A DNA stretch of 64,000 nucleotides from Rossellomorea sp. y25 (GTDB lineage: Bacteria > Bacillota > Bacilli > Bacillales > Bacillaceae_B), in assembly GCF_038049935.1 (NCBI RefSeq), contig NZ_CP145886.1, forward strand, positions 3,108,501-3,172,500, in the 5' to 3' direction. Made by a program: the position numbers and the translations under genes. Of this stretch, positions 1-10,135 are shown piece after piece. The notes below the pieces were generated by a model. It had not been told where the DNA came from. It worked only from the letters and a program-made list of their open reading frames with translations, and ran no database searches. The first letter of the stretch is position 1. Each line of letters opens with the position of its first letter.

Positions 1-281
1 TTTTCTACTGGCCATTCGATTTGTTTTAGAAATGGAAAAAGAACGAGAATATTCTTTTCCGTAAACGTAAGAGGCTCACCGTTTCGATCAAGAAATTCTC
101 CACGCCCTTCATCGATCACCAATTGTTGTGTTCGTTGAGATACACTTTCTTCAAGAAGATTGATTTTATGTTTCGAATAGGATTCTGTTTGAAATAATTG
201 CAATTGCATCAGTCTCCCTGACAAGGCAAAGAGAGAGAGTAATAAGAAGATACTGAGCAGCCTGATTCGTTTACGTTTCAT
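1..281 (-). CDS. Penicillin-binding protein (transpeptidase), N-terminal fragment
   Basis: Only about 93 N-terminal residues are inside the window; the gene continues past position 1. It begins with a basic stretch MKRKR followed by a single hydrophobic segment (residues about 7-19), typical of a bitopic membrane anchor, then GRLMQLQLF and, near residues 59-68, the GRGEFLDRNG motif found at the start of the dimerisation domain of class B penicillin-binding proteins. The catalytic domain is not visible. A GAGGTGA ribosome binding site precedes the ATG. In B. subtilis the gene next to greA is pbpI (yrrR), a class B PBP, so an orthologue is likely, but the fragment alone cannot separate it from other class B PBPs. 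Confidence 0.75.
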   Translation of the reverse strand, partial: MKRKRIRLLSIFLLLSLFALSGRLMQLQLFQTESYSKHKINLLEESVSQRTQQLVIDEGRGEFLDRNGEPLTFTEKNILVLFPFLKQIEWPVE

Positions 282-340
282 AATGTCACCTCGTCCCCAT
301 TGTTGACGAGTTTCGGGTGAAATAATCTTTTTCCCGGCAT

Positions 341-372
341 AAAAAAAGAAGAGGCCCGCTAATGAGCCCCTC
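341..372 (-). terminator. Intrinsic terminator after greA
   Basis: On the minus strand, GAGG/CCTC and GCT/AGC pairs around a CATT loop form an interrupted hairpin immediately after the greA stop, followed by a run of seven T. It separates greA from the penicillin-binding protein gene. Confidence 0.7.
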
Positions 373-380
373 CTACATGA

Positions 381-857
381 TCAGCTTACTTCCACAATCT
401 TCACATTCATTTCTCCACCTGGAGTTTGAACGCTTACTTCCGCGCCTACTTTATGGCCAAGAAGGCTTTTCGCGATTGGTGAATCATTTGAAATCTTTCC
501 TTCAAATGGATCTGCTTCTGCACTACCGACGATTGTGTATGTTTCTTTGTCTCCGTCCGGCAGTTCAACGAACGTTACCTTTTTACCTAATTGTACTGTA
601 TCTGAATTCATATCATCTTCTTGAATGATTTTCGCATTGCGAATCATGTTTTCTAAAGTAGAAATACGGCCTTCAACAAATGCTTGTTCATCTTTCGCTG
701 CGTCGTATTCTGAGTTCTCGGATAAATCTCCAAAGCTTCGGGCGATTTTAATACGCTCTACTACTTCTTTACGTTTAACCGTTTTCAAATTCTCAAGCTC
801 TTTTTCCAATTTAGCTTTACCTTCTGCTGTCATAGGAAATACTTTTTCTGTACTCAT
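381..857 (-). CDS. greA: Transcription elongation factor GreA
   Basis: 158 residues, the usual GreA length. GreA enters the RNA polymerase secondary channel and stimulates cleavage of backtracked transcripts. The N-terminal coiled coil (residues about 10-75) carries the acidic tip region around [16 protein letters not shown], and the C-terminal half (about 85-158) is the FKBP-like domain ending in VKIVEV. The ATG at 857 was chosen over an in-frame GTG 12 bases upstream because the AGGAG Shine-Dalgarno sits across the upstream codon and because GreA proteins start just before EKVFPMT. It lies downstream of udk, separated by a 180-base gap containing a long inverted repeat. Confidence 0.97.
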   Translation of the reverse strand: MSTEKVFPMTAEGKAKLEKELENLKTVKRKEVVERIKIARSFGDLSENSEYDAAKDEQAFVEGRISTLENMIRNAKIIQEDDMNSDTVQLGKKVTFVELPDGDKETYTIVGSAEADPFEGKISNDSPIAKSLLGHKVGAEVSVQTPGGEMNVKIVEVS

Positions 858-938
858 GACCCTCTTCACTCCTTCTGCTATCTAAGAGTTTCCCCATACT
901 CTCTATGTAAATGTTCATTTGCTAGTTATGTAAAGGTA

Positions 939-974
939 GGGAATGGAGAGAGAATTCATTCTCTCTCCATTCCC
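939..974. repeat. Perfect 17-bp inverted repeat between udk and greA
   Basis: The arms at 939-955 and 958-974 are exactly complementary (GGGAATGGAGAGAGAAT with a two-base TC loop). On the minus strand it follows udk and precedes greA. It lacks an adjacent T-run on either side, so it is not a textbook intrinsic terminator; it may be a processing or attenuation structure, or a terminator relying on other signals. Confidence 0.8.
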
Positions 975-1036
975 TGCTTCTTTACAATGTGGGAAAATGT
1001 AACTTCTACCTTTATGTCTTTATCTATGCTATCGTA

Positions 1037-1672
1037 TTACAAAAATGACTTTTGTTCAAGAATTGTTTGAATTTTTGTTACCATTAAATCGATGGCTACG
1101 TGATTATGACCACCTTCAGGAATGATCACATCAGCATATCGCTTCGTCGGTTCGATAAATTGATTATGCATAGGACGAACAACTGTAATGTATTGATCAA
1201 TGACGGAATCAATGGAACGGCCACGCTCCTTGATATCACGAAGCATCCTTCTAATGATGCGAAGATCGGCATCTGTATCTACATATAGCTTAATATCCAT
1301 TAAGTTACGCAATCTTTCATCTTCTAATACTAAAATTCCTTCTAAAATAATAACATCTTTCGGTTCAACGAGAATCGTGTCGTCTGAACGGGTGTGCATT
1401 TTATAATCATAAACCGGCTTATTTACGGGTTGATGATCTAAAAGAACGTGCAGATGTTGAATTAATAGATCATTGTCAAATGCTAATGGATGATCATAAT
1501 TGGTTTTTAAACGTTCCTCAAAAGGAAGATTCGATTGATCTTTATAATAATAGTCCTGCTGCAGCATTAAAATCGAATGACCTTGAAATTGCTCATAAAT
1601 GGCTTTGGTGACACTTGTTTTACCTGAGCCGGATCCTCCTGCTACACCAATCACAACGGGTTTATGCTTCAT
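1037..1672 (-). CDS. udk: Uridine kinase
   Basis: 211 residues. It phosphorylates uridine and cytidine to UMP and CMP in pyrimidine salvage. The P-loop [13 protein letters not shown] is at residues about 9-21; DHPLAFD and the YDYKMHTR region (about 90-97) are the nucleoside-binding signatures of the uridine kinase family, and IILEGILVL lies near the middle. It starts 5 bases after the trhP2 stop; a GGAGAA Shine-Dalgarno lies inside the end of trhP2 with a rather long spacing of about 13 bases, suggesting translational coupling. It is the third-to-last gene of the trmR-trhP1-trhP2-udk-greA transcription unit, the same order as in B. subtilis. Confidence 0.96.
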   Translation of the reverse strand: MKHKPVVIGVAGGSGSGKTSVTKAIYEQFQGHSILMLQQDYYYKDQSNLPFEERLKTNYDHPLAFDNDLLIQHLHVLLDHQPVNKPVYDYKMHTRSDDTILVEPKDVIILEGILVLEDERLRNLMDIKLYVDTDADLRIIRRMLRDIKERGRSIDSVIDQYITVVRPMHNQFIEPTKRYADVIIPEGGHNHVAIDLMVTKIQTILEQKSFL

Positions 1673-1677
1673 AAGTA

Positions 1678-2955
1678 TTAGGTGTTCTCCTTTCGCATCA
1701 TGTTATCAGGATATACTCTCTGATGAACTTTGAATTTCACAATTTGTAATGGGTGACGTGCAACATCAAGCTCATTTCCTTTTTCATCCCACATTTTCTC
1801 CACGACTTGCGTGAAATTTGAGATTTCAGGTCCGAAAAACTCTATTTCCTGTCCTGTTTTAAAATGGTTTCTTTGTTGCAGGGTGACGATTTGCGTTTCT
1901 TCGTCGTAATCTAACACAAGTCCGACAAATTCATAGTTTGTATTTTTCTTATTATGAACACCAAACATTTGCTCCTTAAAGCCAGGAACTCCCTCAAAGA
2001 ACGCTGGAGCTGTGTCACGATTCGCACATTTATCCAGTTCTTTCAGCCACTCTTGTTTAATCGTAAAGTTATCGGGATCTTTACAGTATTCGTCAATCAC
2101 TTTACGGTATACACTTACGACAGTGGCTACATAGTGAATGGACTTCATACGTCCTTCGATTTTCAGGCTGTCAATGCCTAATTCAATCATTCTCGGAATT
2201 GATTCAACCAGCTTTAAATCTTTCGGACTCATGGCAAAAGGAGCATCACCGTTGTCGTAAAGAGGATTTTCATTCTCTCCGTCGACTTCATATAAATCAT
2301 AATCCCAACGGCATGATTGACAGCACCCGCCACGATTTGAATCACGGGCAGTCATATGGTTACTTAATGTACAGCGGCCGGAGTAGGCAATGCACATAGC
2401 TCCATGAATAAAGGTCTCAATTTCAATATCCACCTTTTCCTTCATCTCTCGGATTTCGTCGCCGCTTGCTTCACGGGCCAATACAACACGATCAAGTCCT
2501 TCTTCTTTCCAGAACTGGACTGCCTTCCAGTTTGAAAGTGACTGCTGGGTACTTAAATGTACCTCCACATTCGGAGCGACTCTCCTGCATGTCTCAATGA
2601 TGAGGGGATCTGCTACAATAATACCCGCGACTCCCGCTTCTTGAAGTCCACGTAAGTATTCTTCCAGGCCATCCATATTTTCATTATGGGCATAGATATT
2701 GGTTGTCACATATATTTTGGCACCATAAACCCTTGCAAACTCAACGCCCTCTTTCATCTCTTCAAGGGTGAAGTTCCCGGCATTTGAACGCAGGCCGTAT
2801 TCCTGTCCGCCAATATAGACTGCATCTGCACCGTAATGAACAGCTATTTTCAATTTTTCCAGATTACCAGCAGGAGCCAGTAGCTCAGGTTTCTTCACAA
2901 TGACACGCTTTCCATCTACCATCTTGGATATAGGGTTTTTCACAACCGTGGTCAT
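1678..2955 (-). CDS. trhP2: Peptidase U32 family tRNA hydroxylation protein TrhP2 (YrrO)
   Basis: 425 residues. U32-family proteins of this type install the 5-hydroxyl of ho5U34 in tRNAs reading four-fold boxes; in B. subtilis YrrN and YrrO are assigned as TrhP1 and TrhP2. Visible features are the N-terminal [14 protein letters not shown] barrel start, [10 protein letters not shown], the [13 protein letters not shown] segment and a Cys cluster around [11 protein letters not shown] (four family cysteines, probably an Fe-S or metal site), then [11 protein letters not shown]. The ATG at 2955 follows a strong GGAGGAG site; the nine residues upstream in the open frame overlap that site and are unlikely to be translated. 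It lies 37 bases after trhP1. Confidence 0.93.
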   Translation of the reverse strand: MTTVVKNPISKMVDGKRVIVKKPELLAPAGNLEKLKIAVHYGADAVYIGGQEYGLRSNAGNFTLEEMKEGVEFARVYGAKIYVTTNIYAHNENMDGLEEYLRGLQEAGVAGIIVADPLIIETCRRVAPNVEVHLSTQQSLSNWKAVQFWKEEGLDRVVLAREASGDEIREMKEKVDIEIETFIHGAMCIAYSGRCTLSNHMTARDSNRGGCCQSCRWDYDLYEVDGENENPLYDNGDAPFAMSPKDLKLVESIPRMIELGIDSLKIEGRMKSIHYVATVVSVYRKVIDEYCKDPDNFTIKQEWLKELDKCANRDTAPAFFEGVPGFKEQMFGVHNKKNTNYEFVGLVLDYDEETQIVTLQQRNHFKTGQEIEFFGPEISNFTQVVEKMWDEKGNELDVARHPLQIVKFKVHQRVYPDNMMRKENT

Positions 2956-2992
2956 CGTAACTCCTCCGTTCTGATCAAACATGATTTCATTG

Positions 2993-3922
2993 TTAATACA
3001 CCGTTTCTTTAAAAAAGAATCCCGTATCCAGTGGACGATTTTCCGGTTGCAGCTTCTTCGCTCCTTCTAGAAAATCGTCTTTTTTCTCTTCATATTGATC
3101 TTCGTCTTCTACACATAGATCAATGGCTTTACGATATAGTTTCGTCACTTCCAATATATAGTCTGATGATTTCAGAACCCCATCGATTTTGAAGGAATCA
3201 ATGCCGGCCTGTATCATTTCACCCAGTTCATCGACGATGCACATATCATTCGGACTCATAATATGAGTGCCGTTCTCATCTTCATAGATTGGGTATTTAT
3301 TATGACGTTCTTCATCGTGCAGGAACATATTTCGTTGTTCTTTACGGTTTTCAATCTCCATCGCCTTTCCTCTATACTCAAAATAGTTACCAAGTAAAGA
3401 GCGTTTTGATTGGAACATGCAGGTCATACCGTGGACCTGGACCTCGATTTCAACCTCTGCATTCTCTTTCATCTCCACAATGGTATCCATGCTTAATTCC
3501 CTGGCCAAAACAGCGCGTTTCGCCCCTTTTCTGCCCCAGTAATTACACGTGTACCAATTGGTGGCAGTTGTTTCGGTATTCCAATGCAGCTTCATCTCAG
3601 GTGCCACTTCACGTACAGCCATTAACACAGCCGGATCACCGAACACTATCGCATCCGCACCGGCTCCTTTTAGAAAGGCAATATAGTCGTCAAGCTCAGA
3701 AATTTTATCATTATGGAAAAGAGCGTTCATGGCTACGTACACTTTCTTACCGTGTTTGTGAGCAACTTTGATGGCTTCTCGAACATCTTCTCTTGAAAAC
3801 TCTCCCGCAAGCCTTAAGCCATACCTTTGTTCACCAATCATAAACGCATCTGCCCCCGCCAATGCCAACGATTCAATATCAGCAACAGAGACAGGGGTTA
3901 CAAGTAATTCTGGTTTTTTCAT
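2993..3922 (-). CDS. trhP1: Peptidase U32 family tRNA hydroxylation protein TrhP1 (YrrN)
   Basis: 309 residues. It is the shorter partner of trhP2 in tRNA 5-hydroxyuridine formation. It begins MKKPELLVTP and shows the U32 barrel pattern (GADAFMIGEQRYGLR, HWNTETTATNW, VQVHGMTCMFQSKRSLLGNYF, GIDSFKIDG), but it lacks the GGCCQSC-type cysteine cluster of its neighbour, which suggests the two work as a pair with unequal metal-binding roles (inference). The start codon overlaps the trmR stop by four bases (ATGA), with a GAGGTGA site upstream, so the two are translationally coupled. Confidence 0.92.
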   Translation of the reverse strand: MKKPELLVTPVSVADIESLALAGADAFMIGEQRYGLRLAGEFSREDVREAIKVAHKHGKKVYVAMNALFHNDKISELDDYIAFLKGAGADAIVFGDPAVLMAVREVAPEMKLHWNTETTATNWYTCNYWGRKGAKRAVLARELSMDTIVEMKENAEVEIEVQVHGMTCMFQSKRSLLGNYFEYRGKAMEIENRKEQRNMFLHDEERHNKYPIYEDENGTHIMSPNDMCIVDELGEMIQAGIDSFKIDGVLKSSDYILEVTKLYRKAIDLCVEDEDQYEEKKDDFLEGAKKLQPENRPLDTGFFFKETVY

Positions 3923-4566
3923 GAGCGCTCACCTCTTTTTTTACTGATGGCAATACCGTCTCCTACGGGTAAAATACTCGTATTAAATTGCTCATGGGTC
4001 ATGAGCCACGTATTATAATTCCGTAGTTTCTTGACCATGTTTCGAATTCTTTTCTGCTCTACCTCTTCTTGAGCAACAAGTCCTTTGAACAGGACATTGT
4101 CAGAGTAAACGACCCCTTCTTCTGACAGCATACCGGAGTAAAGTTCAAAGAATTTAAGGTATTGTCCCTTGGCCGCATCGATGAATATCGCATCAAAAGG
4201 CCCGTGTTTCTTCACTTCTTCCCCAAGTTCCAGGGCATCACCGAATAAAGTTACAATCCTCTTTCCGTCCTCTGAGCGAGACAGAAAGCTCTGAGCTGCG
4301 TCGAATCTTCCTTCGTCACGTTCAAGGGTCACAACTGTCGAGTGGGGAAGAGCCTCCGCCATTCTGAGAGCGGAATATCCGATAGCCGTTCCGATTTCCA
4401 AGATGCGCTTCGGCTGTTGGATCCTTAACATCCCAAGGAGTGCTTCAATGCCCACCAGCTCCATAATGGGAACATTATGGACTTCAGCATATTGTTCCAT
4501 CTCTGCAATTAATGCAGGTCGTTCTTTCACGATTGATTCTATATAATGAATAACCTGTTCGTTCAT
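3919..4566 (-). CDS. trmR: tRNA 5-hydroxyuridine methyltransferase TrmR (YrrM)
   Basis: 215 residues. An O-methyltransferase of the class I SAM-dependent fold that, in B. subtilis, converts ho5U34 to mo5U34 in tRNA. The SAM-binding motif ILEIGTAIGYSALRMA is at residues about 55-70, VVTLERDEGR is the acidic loop, and FDAIFIDAAKGQY the metal-binding region. Older annotation as a caffeoyl-CoA-like methyltransferase is superseded by the genetic context with trhP1 and trhP2, whose product is its substrate. It is the first gene of the operon; the start is supported by a GTGAGG site. Confidence 0.93.
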   Translation of the reverse strand: MNEQVIHYIESIVKERPALIAEMEQYAEVHNVPIMELVGIEALLGMLRIQQPKRILEIGTAIGYSALRMAEALPHSTVVTLERDEGRFDAAQSFLSRSEDGKRIVTLFGDALELGEEVKKHGPFDAIFIDAAKGQYLKFFELYSGMLSEEGVVYSDNVLFKGLVAQEEVEQKRIRNMVKKLRNYNTWLMTHEQFNTSILPVGDGIAISKKRGERS

Positions 4567-4633
4567 ATATAAGCCTCACGATCATTATCATAAATGGTCC
4601 CGGGTTACGATTCTTTCTCAGACAACATGAAAA

Positions 4634-4661
4634 GAAGAAAGCTACAATGAGCTTTCTACTT
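4634..4661 (-). terminator. Hairpin upstream of trmR, candidate terminator
   Basis: On the minus strand AGAAAGC and GCTTTCT (4651-4657 and 4636-4642) pair around an 8-base loop and are followed by TCTTTTC. It could end mltG transcription or sit in the trmR leader. Confidence 0.45.
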
Positions 4662-4723
4662 CACACACATCTTCATAAAGATAACGCCCGTATAAAAAAT
4701 AACTTGTACTATTTTATCACATA

Positions 4724-4758
4724 GAGAAGAGGAAAGCGAATCTTTCTTTCCTCTTCTC
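4724..4758 (-). terminator. Perfect 13-bp hairpin right after mltG
   Basis: GAGAAGAGGAAAG (4724-4736) and its exact complement (4746-4758) flank a 9-base loop, six bases beyond the mltG stop. There is no strong T-run on the exit side, so termination efficiency is uncertain. Confidence 0.5.
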
Positions 4759-4764
4759 ACCCCG

Positions 4765-5898
4765 CTATTCTTCTTTGTTTGTAATGTACTTCGCCTTTTT
4801 TTCATTATGCTCTTCTAATGTTTCAGAATAATAAACGGATCCATTGGAAGAAGCCAGGAAATAGTAATACTCTGTATCCTCCGGTTCTAAAGCCGCTTCA
4901 ATCGAAGACACACCGGCGTTCGCGATCGGACCGGGCGGTAACCCCTTCACTCTATATGTGTTATAAGGTGAATCCACTTCAAGATCTTTGTATACGGTTC
5001 TATCTTTATGCTTCCCTAATGCATAAAGCACCGTTGGATCGGTTTGAAGGGGCATATCCTCTTCTATACGATTATAGAATACACTTGAGATTTTTCCTCT
5101 GTCCGCTTTTTCTGTTGCTTCTTCTTCAATGAGGGAAGATAACGTCAGAAGCTCATGGGCCGTGTATTCCCTATCTGCCATCGCTCCCTCATATTGAGCG
5201 AGGACTTCGTTCGTTTGTGCAATCATCTTCGTTAAGATTGCTTCTAAGGAAGGCTTCTTCTCATAGAAAGGGTATGTCGCGGGATATAGATATCCTTCTA
5301 ACGGACGTTTAATTTTTTTATTTAATATTTCATCAGTTATCAGTGCCGGATATTCCTGTTTTAATTGCTCGAGCCATTTCTTATCATTTAATTTTTTTTC
5401 AATTTCTTCTTTCTCATAAGGGGACTTATCAGCTATGATCTCAGCGATTTGATCTAATTGAAGTCCCTCAGGTATGGTAATCTTAAACTCTGCTTTTCTC
5501 ATTACCTTCCCTGTTTTTAAACTATTAACAATTTCATTTAACGTCATGGAAGGTGTCAAGTCATAGGAACCTGCCTGAAAACCGGATTCATTATTAAATT
5601 TTACATAGTATTTAAAGATCGTTGAATTCTTGACAATTCCTTTTTCCTCCAAAATGTTTCCGATGGAAGTAACTCCAGAGCCTATAGGTATTTCGACTTT
5701 CACTGGATTAGTGTTGTCCGGATCGACGGGTTTTAATGCTGAATTCACATAAAGGTATCCACCGATGGCCGTTCCTCCAATAACGATGACAAGACAAAGA
5801 ATGACAAGACCTACTATTTTTCTAATGACCTTAGCCTCCTCTTGTCTCTCCAGCAGTTTTTTCATAAGCGTTTCTTTTATGTTTTTATTTTTTTCCAA
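4765..5898 (-). CDS. mltG: Endolytic transglycosylase MltG
   Basis: 377 residues. A membrane-anchored lytic transglycosylase thought to cut nascent glycan strands and set strand length. A basic N-terminus is followed by one transmembrane segment (about residues 28-50), a LysM-like region (about 65-125) and the YceG/MltG catalytic domain: PLEGYLYPATYPF, LLTLSSLIEEEA with the catalytic glutamate, and YRVKGLPPGPIANAG. The start is a TTG, chosen because a strong AAAGGGGG site lies nine bases upstream and no better codon exists. It corresponds to B. subtilis yrrL and sits upstream of the trmR operon. Confidence 0.94.
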   Translation of the reverse strand: MEKNKNIKETLMKKLLERQEEAKVIRKIVGLVILCLVIVIGGTAIGGYLYVNSALKPVDPDNTNPVKVEIPIGSGVTSIGNILEEKGIVKNSTIFKYYVKFNNESGFQAGSYDLTPSMTLNEIVNSLKTGKVMRKAEFKITIPEGLQLDQIAEIIADKSPYEKEEIEKKLNDKKWLEQLKQEYPALITDEILNKKIKRPLEGYLYPATYPFYEKKPSLEAILTKMIAQTNEVLAQYEGAMADREYTAHELLTLSSLIEEEATEKADRGKISSVFYNRIEEDMPLQTDPTVLYALGKHKDRTVYKDLEVDSPYNTYRVKGLPPGPIANAGVSSIEAALEPEDTEYYYFLASSNGSVYYSETLEEHNEKKAKYITNKEE

Positions 5899-5966
5899 AG
5901 CTATATTTCCCCCTTTCGAGCAAAAAAAGGGATATCCGTTGGGCGTAATTCGACATCATCTTCACT

Positions 5967-5996
5967 ATTATACAATATTTTGCACAAAGTGAAACA
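5967..5996 (-). promoter_or_regulatory. Candidate mltG promoter
   Basis: A perfect -10 element TATAAT (minus strand, 5967-5972) lies about 70 bases before the mltG start. The -35 (GTTTCA/TTTCAC) is poor, so the call depends mainly on the -10. Confidence 0.4.
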
Positions 5997-6046
5997 GGGA
6001 CCTGCAAAAAGGTAAGTTTTTTGTCCCTTTTTGCGGTCCCTGTTTC
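5991..6046. terminator. Large inverted repeat after the DUF1292 gene
   Basis: Arms GAAACAGGGACC-T-GCAAAAAGG and the near-complement CCTTTTTGC-G-GGTCCCTGTTTC enclose a loop with a TTTTTT tract. With about 20 paired bases it is the likely end of the yrzL-ruvX-yrzB transcript and may work on both strands. Confidence 0.6.
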
Positions 6047-6063
6047 GTATGAAAAATTAACGC

Positions 6064-6354
6064 TTATTCAGCTTCTTCTTCTTCGTCTAAGAAAGTGTTT
6101 AACATTTCTTCGATCATGTCCCACTCTTCTTCTGTTTCAATCGGCTTTAATTCGCCTTCTTGGCCTTCGTCTCCCGGAAGGAATGCAGACGCGTGGATTT
6201 CGATTTCTTCTTCGTCGTTCTCATCTGCTCCCAGTGGATAATATAGTACATAAGATTTTCCGAATTTATCTGATTCAAACGTGAAAAGAACCTCGCATAA
6301 TTGTTCATTTCCTTGTTCGTCAACTACTGTAATTTGTTTTTCTCCGTGTTCCAT
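6064..6354 (-). CDS. yrzB: DUF1292 family protein (YrzB)
   Basis: 96 residues, very acidic, with the C-terminus [21 protein letters not shown]. The DUF1292 pattern is visible: [21 protein letters not shown] followed by YVLYYPLG. The molecular function is unknown. The ATG at 6354 has a GAGGTGA site seven bases upstream; an ATG two codons earlier abuts that site and is rejected. It is the last gene of the yrzL-ruvX-yrzB unit, an order conserved among Firmicutes next to alaS. Confidence 0.88.
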   Translation of the reverse strand: MEHGEKQITVVDEQGNEQLCEVLFTFESDKFGKSYVLYYPLGADENDEEEIEIHASAFLPGDEGQEGELKPIETEEEWDMIEEMLNTFLDEEEEAE

Positions 6355-6368
6355 GAACATTCACCTCA

Positions 6369-6785
6369 TTATTTTTGGCTGTCAAGATATCCTTGAAGGA
6401 TCATCATCGCAGCCATTTTATCAATTACTTTCTTACGTTTCTTCCTACTTACATCGGCTTCTAAAAGGACTCGTTCCGCTGCCATTGTACTTAGTCGCTC
6501 ATCCCAATATTTAACGGGAAGGGATAATTCCTGATGAATTAACTCTCCATAAGCTTTAGACGCTTCACCCCGGGGACCAATTGAGTTGTTCATATTTTTA
6601 GGCAATCCGACTACAACTGTATCCACTTGGTATTCCTCGGCAAGTTCCTTTAATCGGTCGATCCGGAACACACCTTGATCTTCGTCAATCTTAATCGTTT
6701 CAATCCCTTGAGCGGTCCAACCAAGCTCATCGCTAATTGCGACTCCCACTGTTTTAGAACCGACGTCTAAACCCATTACGCGCAT
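6369..6785 (-). CDS. ruvX: RuvX/YqgF family Holliday junction resolvase-like protein
   Basis: 138 residues, typical for YqgF. An RNase H-like nuclease fold: [16 protein letters not shown] (first acidic strand), [10 protein letters not shown] in the centre, [14 protein letters not shown] (acidic residues) and a final [15 protein letters not shown]. Family members are implicated in 16S rRNA 5' end maturation and in Holliday junction resolution; which applies here cannot be told from sequence. It lies three bases after the IreB-type gene and 15 bases before yrzB. Confidence 0.92.
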   Translation of the reverse strand: MRVMGLDVGSKTVGVAISDELGWTAQGIETIKIDEDQGVFRIDRLKELAEEYQVDTVVVGLPKNMNNSIGPRGEASKAYGELIHQELSLPVKYWDERLSTMAAERVLLEADVSRKKRKKVIDKMAAMMILQGYLDSQK

Positions 6786-6788
6786 GTA

Positions 6789-7055
6789 TTATCCCTCTTT
6801 GTGCTGTTTCAAATACGATTTGACTAATTCTTCGATGATCTCATCACGTTCTAAACGGCGGATGATATTTCTGGCATCTTGATGTCTAGGAATGTAAGCA
6901 GGATCTCCAGATAATAAGTACCCTACGATTTGATTGATCGGGTTGTACCCTTTTTCTTGAAGAGCATCATGAACCTGCAGGAGTACTTCCTTCACGTCAT
7001 GTTCGAACGGCTCCTCTGAAAAATCAAACCGCATCGTTTTGTCAAAAGAACTCAT
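6789..7055 (-). CDS. yrzL: IreB family regulatory phosphoprotein (YrzL)
   Basis: 88 residues. It starts [15 protein letters not shown] and contains the strongly conserved core of the family, [19 protein letters not shown] (residues 39-57), and [13 protein letters not shown]. In Enterococcus the homologue IreB is a substrate of the PASTA kinase IreK and affects cephalosporin tolerance; the Bacillus role is not established. The start was moved three codons in from the longest frame to fit a GAGAGGTG site. It sits directly downstream of alaS. Confidence 0.92.
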   Translation of the reverse strand: MSSFDKTMRFDFSEEPFEHDVKEVLLQVHDALQEKGYNPINQIVGYLLSGDPAYIPRHQDARNIIRRLERDEIIEELVKSYLKQHKEG

Positions 7056-7138
7056 TTTTAGCACCTCTCTTCAGGCTTGTCTTTTTGACAACCGAATTGT
7101 TAATCGTTACCTACATTGTACACCACTTTAACAAGGAG

Positions 7139-9772
7139 TTAAATGGATTTGACCCATTCTTCTACAAATTGCAGGGCTTCTTCCACTTTTTCCGGGTGTT
7201 TACCCCCGGCTTGAGCCATGTCCGGACGGCCACCGCCTCCACCACCACAGCGTGAAGCTACCTCTTTAACAAGTTTTCCAGCATGATATCCTTTTTCGAC
7301 TAAGTCCTTCGTAACTCCTGCAATGATCGTAACTTTGTCGTCACCAGTTGTTGCCAATACAATAACCCCTGAGCCCAATTTCTGTTTAAGATCATCCATC
7401 ATTGTACGTAATCCATTGCTATCTCCCACAGCCACCTTCGCGGAAAGAACATTCACCCCGTCAATGACTTTGACTTGATCCGTTAAGCTGCCTGCTTCTA
7501 TGTTAGACAACTTTGCGGATAATGATTCATTTTCTCTCTGAAGCTCTTTCATTTCAACTAATAAAGAGTCCACTCGGTTGACGACTTCTTTAGGATTCGC
7601 TTTAAGTTTGCCTGCTACTTCCTTCAGTTGAGTAACCTGATCATTCAACACTTTGTAAGCATTCTCCGCTGTAACAGCTTCAATCCTTCTCGTACCTGCT
7701 CCGATCCCACCTTCTGAAAGAATCTTAAATAACCCGATTTCAGACGTGTTCGAAACATGGCAACCACCACAAAGCTCTAAGCTATACTCTCCAATCGATA
7801 CAACGCGAACCTCTTCGCCGTATTTTTCTCCGAATAAAGCCATCGCTCCCATCGCTTTTGCCTCTGATAGTGATTTAAGAGCTGTGTTAACTGAAATAGC
7901 CTTCCAGACCTTCTCATTGACGATGGTTTCGATTCGCTCAATCTCTTCCTGGGAAACAGAACCGAAATGAGAGAAGTCGAATCGCAGACGGTCTGGTTCC
8001 ACCAAAGAACCTGCCTGATTGACATGATCTCCAAGGACATCTTTCAATGCCTGATGAAGGATATGCGTCGCCGTGTGGTTCTTCTCCACTTTTGTTCTGG
8101 ATTCACGGGACACTTTTGCAAGCACCTGTGCATTTTGCTCTAGTGTGCCCTCTTCAACGATGGCAGAATGAAGGTTTTGGCCGTTAGGGGCTTTCTTCAC
8201 GTTTGTCACAAATACTTTCACGCCCATAGCTTCAATGTATCCTTTATCGCCGATTTGTCCTCCGCTCTCTGCATAGAAAGGTGTCTGGTCCAGAATAAAT
8301 TGGCATTCCTGTCCTTTATCGACTTTCGGCTGACGTTCATTATCAACCAACAGTTCAAGAATTGTAGCAGTCGTTTCTAATGTGTCATATCCTACAAAGC
8401 GACTTTCTACCGTGATGTCACTTAGGATTCCTCCTTGCACTTGCATGCTGCCCACATCCTGGCGAGCCGACCTCGCTCTTTCACGCTGACCTTCCATTTC
8501 TCTTTCAAAACCGTCATGATCAACCGTCAATCCTTCTTCTTCTGCATATTCTTCCGTTAATTCAACCGGGAAACCGTACGTATCATACAGACGGAAGACA
8601 TCTTCACCAGGAATCACTTTATTCCCAGCAGATTTTTGTACCTTGATAATAGAAGAAAGAATAGCCAACCCTTCGTTTAAAGTTTCATGGAAGCGATCCT
8701 CTTCATTTTTCACCACTTTTTGAATGAATTCCGCTTTTTGTTTCACTTCCGGGTAGAAATCAACCATGATTTCAGAAACAACCGGAACCAATTCATACAT
8801 GAACGGACGATTGATTTCAATTTGCTTCGCAAATCGAACCGCACGGCGAAGCAGTCTTCTTAATACATAGCCACGGCCTTCGTTGGAAGGAAGGGCTCCG
8901 TCACCGATTGCGAAGGAAACCGTTCTGATATGATCGGCAATGACTTTGAAAGCTACATCGATCTCGCTGTTTTTCCCGTATGACTTACCGGAAATCTCTT
9001 CGGTTGCAGAAATGATCGGCATAAATAAATCTGTATCAAAGTTTGTTGGTACTTCTTGTACGACACATGCCATACGTTCAAGTCCCATACCGGTATCAAT
9101 ATTTTTCTTGGGAAGCGGAGTATACGTTCCATCAGGGTTATGATTGAATTGTGAGAACACAAGATTCCATACCTCAAGATAACGATCATTCTCTCCACCA
9201 GGATATAATTCAGGGTCTTCAGGACTTTCCCCATATTCCGGTCCGCGATCGTAGAAAATTTCTGTATTCGGGCCGCTTGGACCTTCACCGATATCCCAGA
9301 AGTTCCCTTCAATACGAATGATTCGTTCAGCAGGTACGCCTACTTTTTTGTTCCAGATATCAAATGCTTCATGATCTTCAGGGTGAATGGTAACGGAAAG
9401 CTTCTCGGGATCAAACCCGATCCATTTTTCATCGGTTAAAAATTCCCATGCCCATTCAATCGCTTCAACTTTAAAATATTCACCAATGGAGAAGTTACCC
9501 AGCATTTCAAAAAACGTGTGATGACGTGCTGTTTTCCCTACATTTTCGATGTCATTTGTGCGAATGGACTTTTGAGCATTCACGATTCTTGGATTCTGAG
9601 GAATGACACGTCCATCAAAATACTTCTTTAATGTAGCTACTCCACTATTGATCCATAAAAGGGACGGATCTTCATGCGGAACTAATGATGCACTCGGTTC
9701 TACACCATGTCCTTTTTCCTGAAAGAAATCTAAAAACTTTTGACGAATTTCTGCGCCTGTTAATTTGTTCAT
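7139..9772 (-). CDS. alaS: Alanyl-tRNA synthetase
   Basis: 877 residues, full length. It charges tRNA-Ala and edits mischarged Ser and Gly. The catalytic class II core occupies about residues 1-240 ([17 protein letters not shown], motif 3 at MGLERM), followed by the tRNA-recognition region, the editing domain with [11 protein letters not shown] and [13 protein letters not shown] zinc-type motifs, and the C-terminal C-Ala/DHHA1 domain ending in the glycine-rich [16 protein letters not shown]. An AAGGAGGAAG site supports the ATG. Expression is controlled by the T-box leader immediately upstream. Confidence 0.98.
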   Translation of the reverse strand: MNKLTGAEIRQKFLDFFQEKGHGVEPSASLVPHEDPSLLWINSGVATLKKYFDGRVIPQNPRIVNAQKSIRTNDIENVGKTARHHTFFEMLGNFSIGEYFKVEAIEWAWEFLTDEKWIGFDPEKLSVTIHPEDHEAFDIWNKKVGVPAERIIRIEGNFWDIGEGPSGPNTEIFYDRGPEYGESPEDPELYPGGENDRYLEVWNLVFSQFNHNPDGTYTPLPKKNIDTGMGLERMACVVQEVPTNFDTDLFMPIISATEEISGKSYGKNSEIDVAFKVIADHIRTVSFAIGDGALPSNEGRGYVLRRLLRRAVRFAKQIEINRPFMYELVPVVSEIMVDFYPEVKQKAEFIQKVVKNEEDRFHETLNEGLAILSSIIKVQKSAGNKVIPGEDVFRLYDTYGFPVELTEEYAEEEGLTVDHDGFEREMEGQRERARSARQDVGSMQVQGGILSDITVESRFVGYDTLETTATILELLVDNERQPKVDKGQECQFILDQTPFYAESGGQIGDKGYIEAMGVKVFVTNVKKAPNGQNLHSAIVEEGTLEQNAQVLAKVSRESRTKVEKNHTATHILHQALKDVLGDHVNQAGSLVEPDRLRFDFSHFGSVSQEEIERIETIVNEKVWKAISVNTALKSLSEAKAMGAMALFGEKYGEEVRVVSIGEYSLELCGGCHVSNTSEIGLFKILSEGGIGAGTRRIEAVTAENAYKVLNDQVTQLKEVAGKLKANPKEVVNRVDSLLVEMKELQRENESLSAKLSNIEAGSLTDQVKVIDGVNVLSAKVAVGDSNGLRTMMDDLKQKLGSGVIVLATTGDDKVTIIAGVTKDLVEKGYHAGKLVKEVASRCGGGGGGRPDMAQAGGKHPEKVEEALQFVEEWVKSI

Positions 9773-9808
9773 GTAAAACTTCCTCCTTCATTGATTATGT
9801 ATGGTTAA

Positions 9809-10129
9809 AAATGAATACAAAAAAGCCCTCATCCCTAAAACAGGGACGAGAGCTAACTCGCGGTACCACCCTGGTTATGAACAAAGAAAGTGCAGGCTTA
9901 GAGGCTCGTAGTTCCTTGTTGCCTCTCAGGAAGCCTATTCGCATTTCTCTATTGTTCATCCCTCAAAACACCTTAACGCGGATAGACGGCAGGTTTTACC
10001 TGCACTCAGGATTAGCATTCGGTTATCCTTCATCTGGAATCCCTTGCAGCCTGGGGAATCCCTCTCTGATAGATGGACTATAACGTACTCGATCCTTCAT
10101 TGCTTTCATTTTATACGAATACTTGTATA
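9809..10129 (-). promoter_or_regulatory. T-box leader of alaS
   Basis: On the minus strand the leader contains the canonical T-box antiterminator sequence AGGGTGGTACCGCG (complement at 9859-9872), followed by a GCTCTCGTCCC...GGGATGAGGGC terminator hairpin (about 9824-9854) and a T-run. Stem I starts with GATCGAGTACG, and the 3' side of its loop reads GAATGCTA, giving GCT (complement at 10014-10016) as the probable alanine specifier. Uncharged tRNA-Ala would stabilise the antiterminator and allow alaS transcription. The 5' end is estimated from the promoter. Confidence 0.93.
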
Positions 10130-10135
10130 TGTTGG

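Noticed and set aside
7777..9312. Overlapping minus-strand frames inside alaS (87 and 119 residues)
   Set aside because: Alternative-frame shadows of a full-length, intact alaS.
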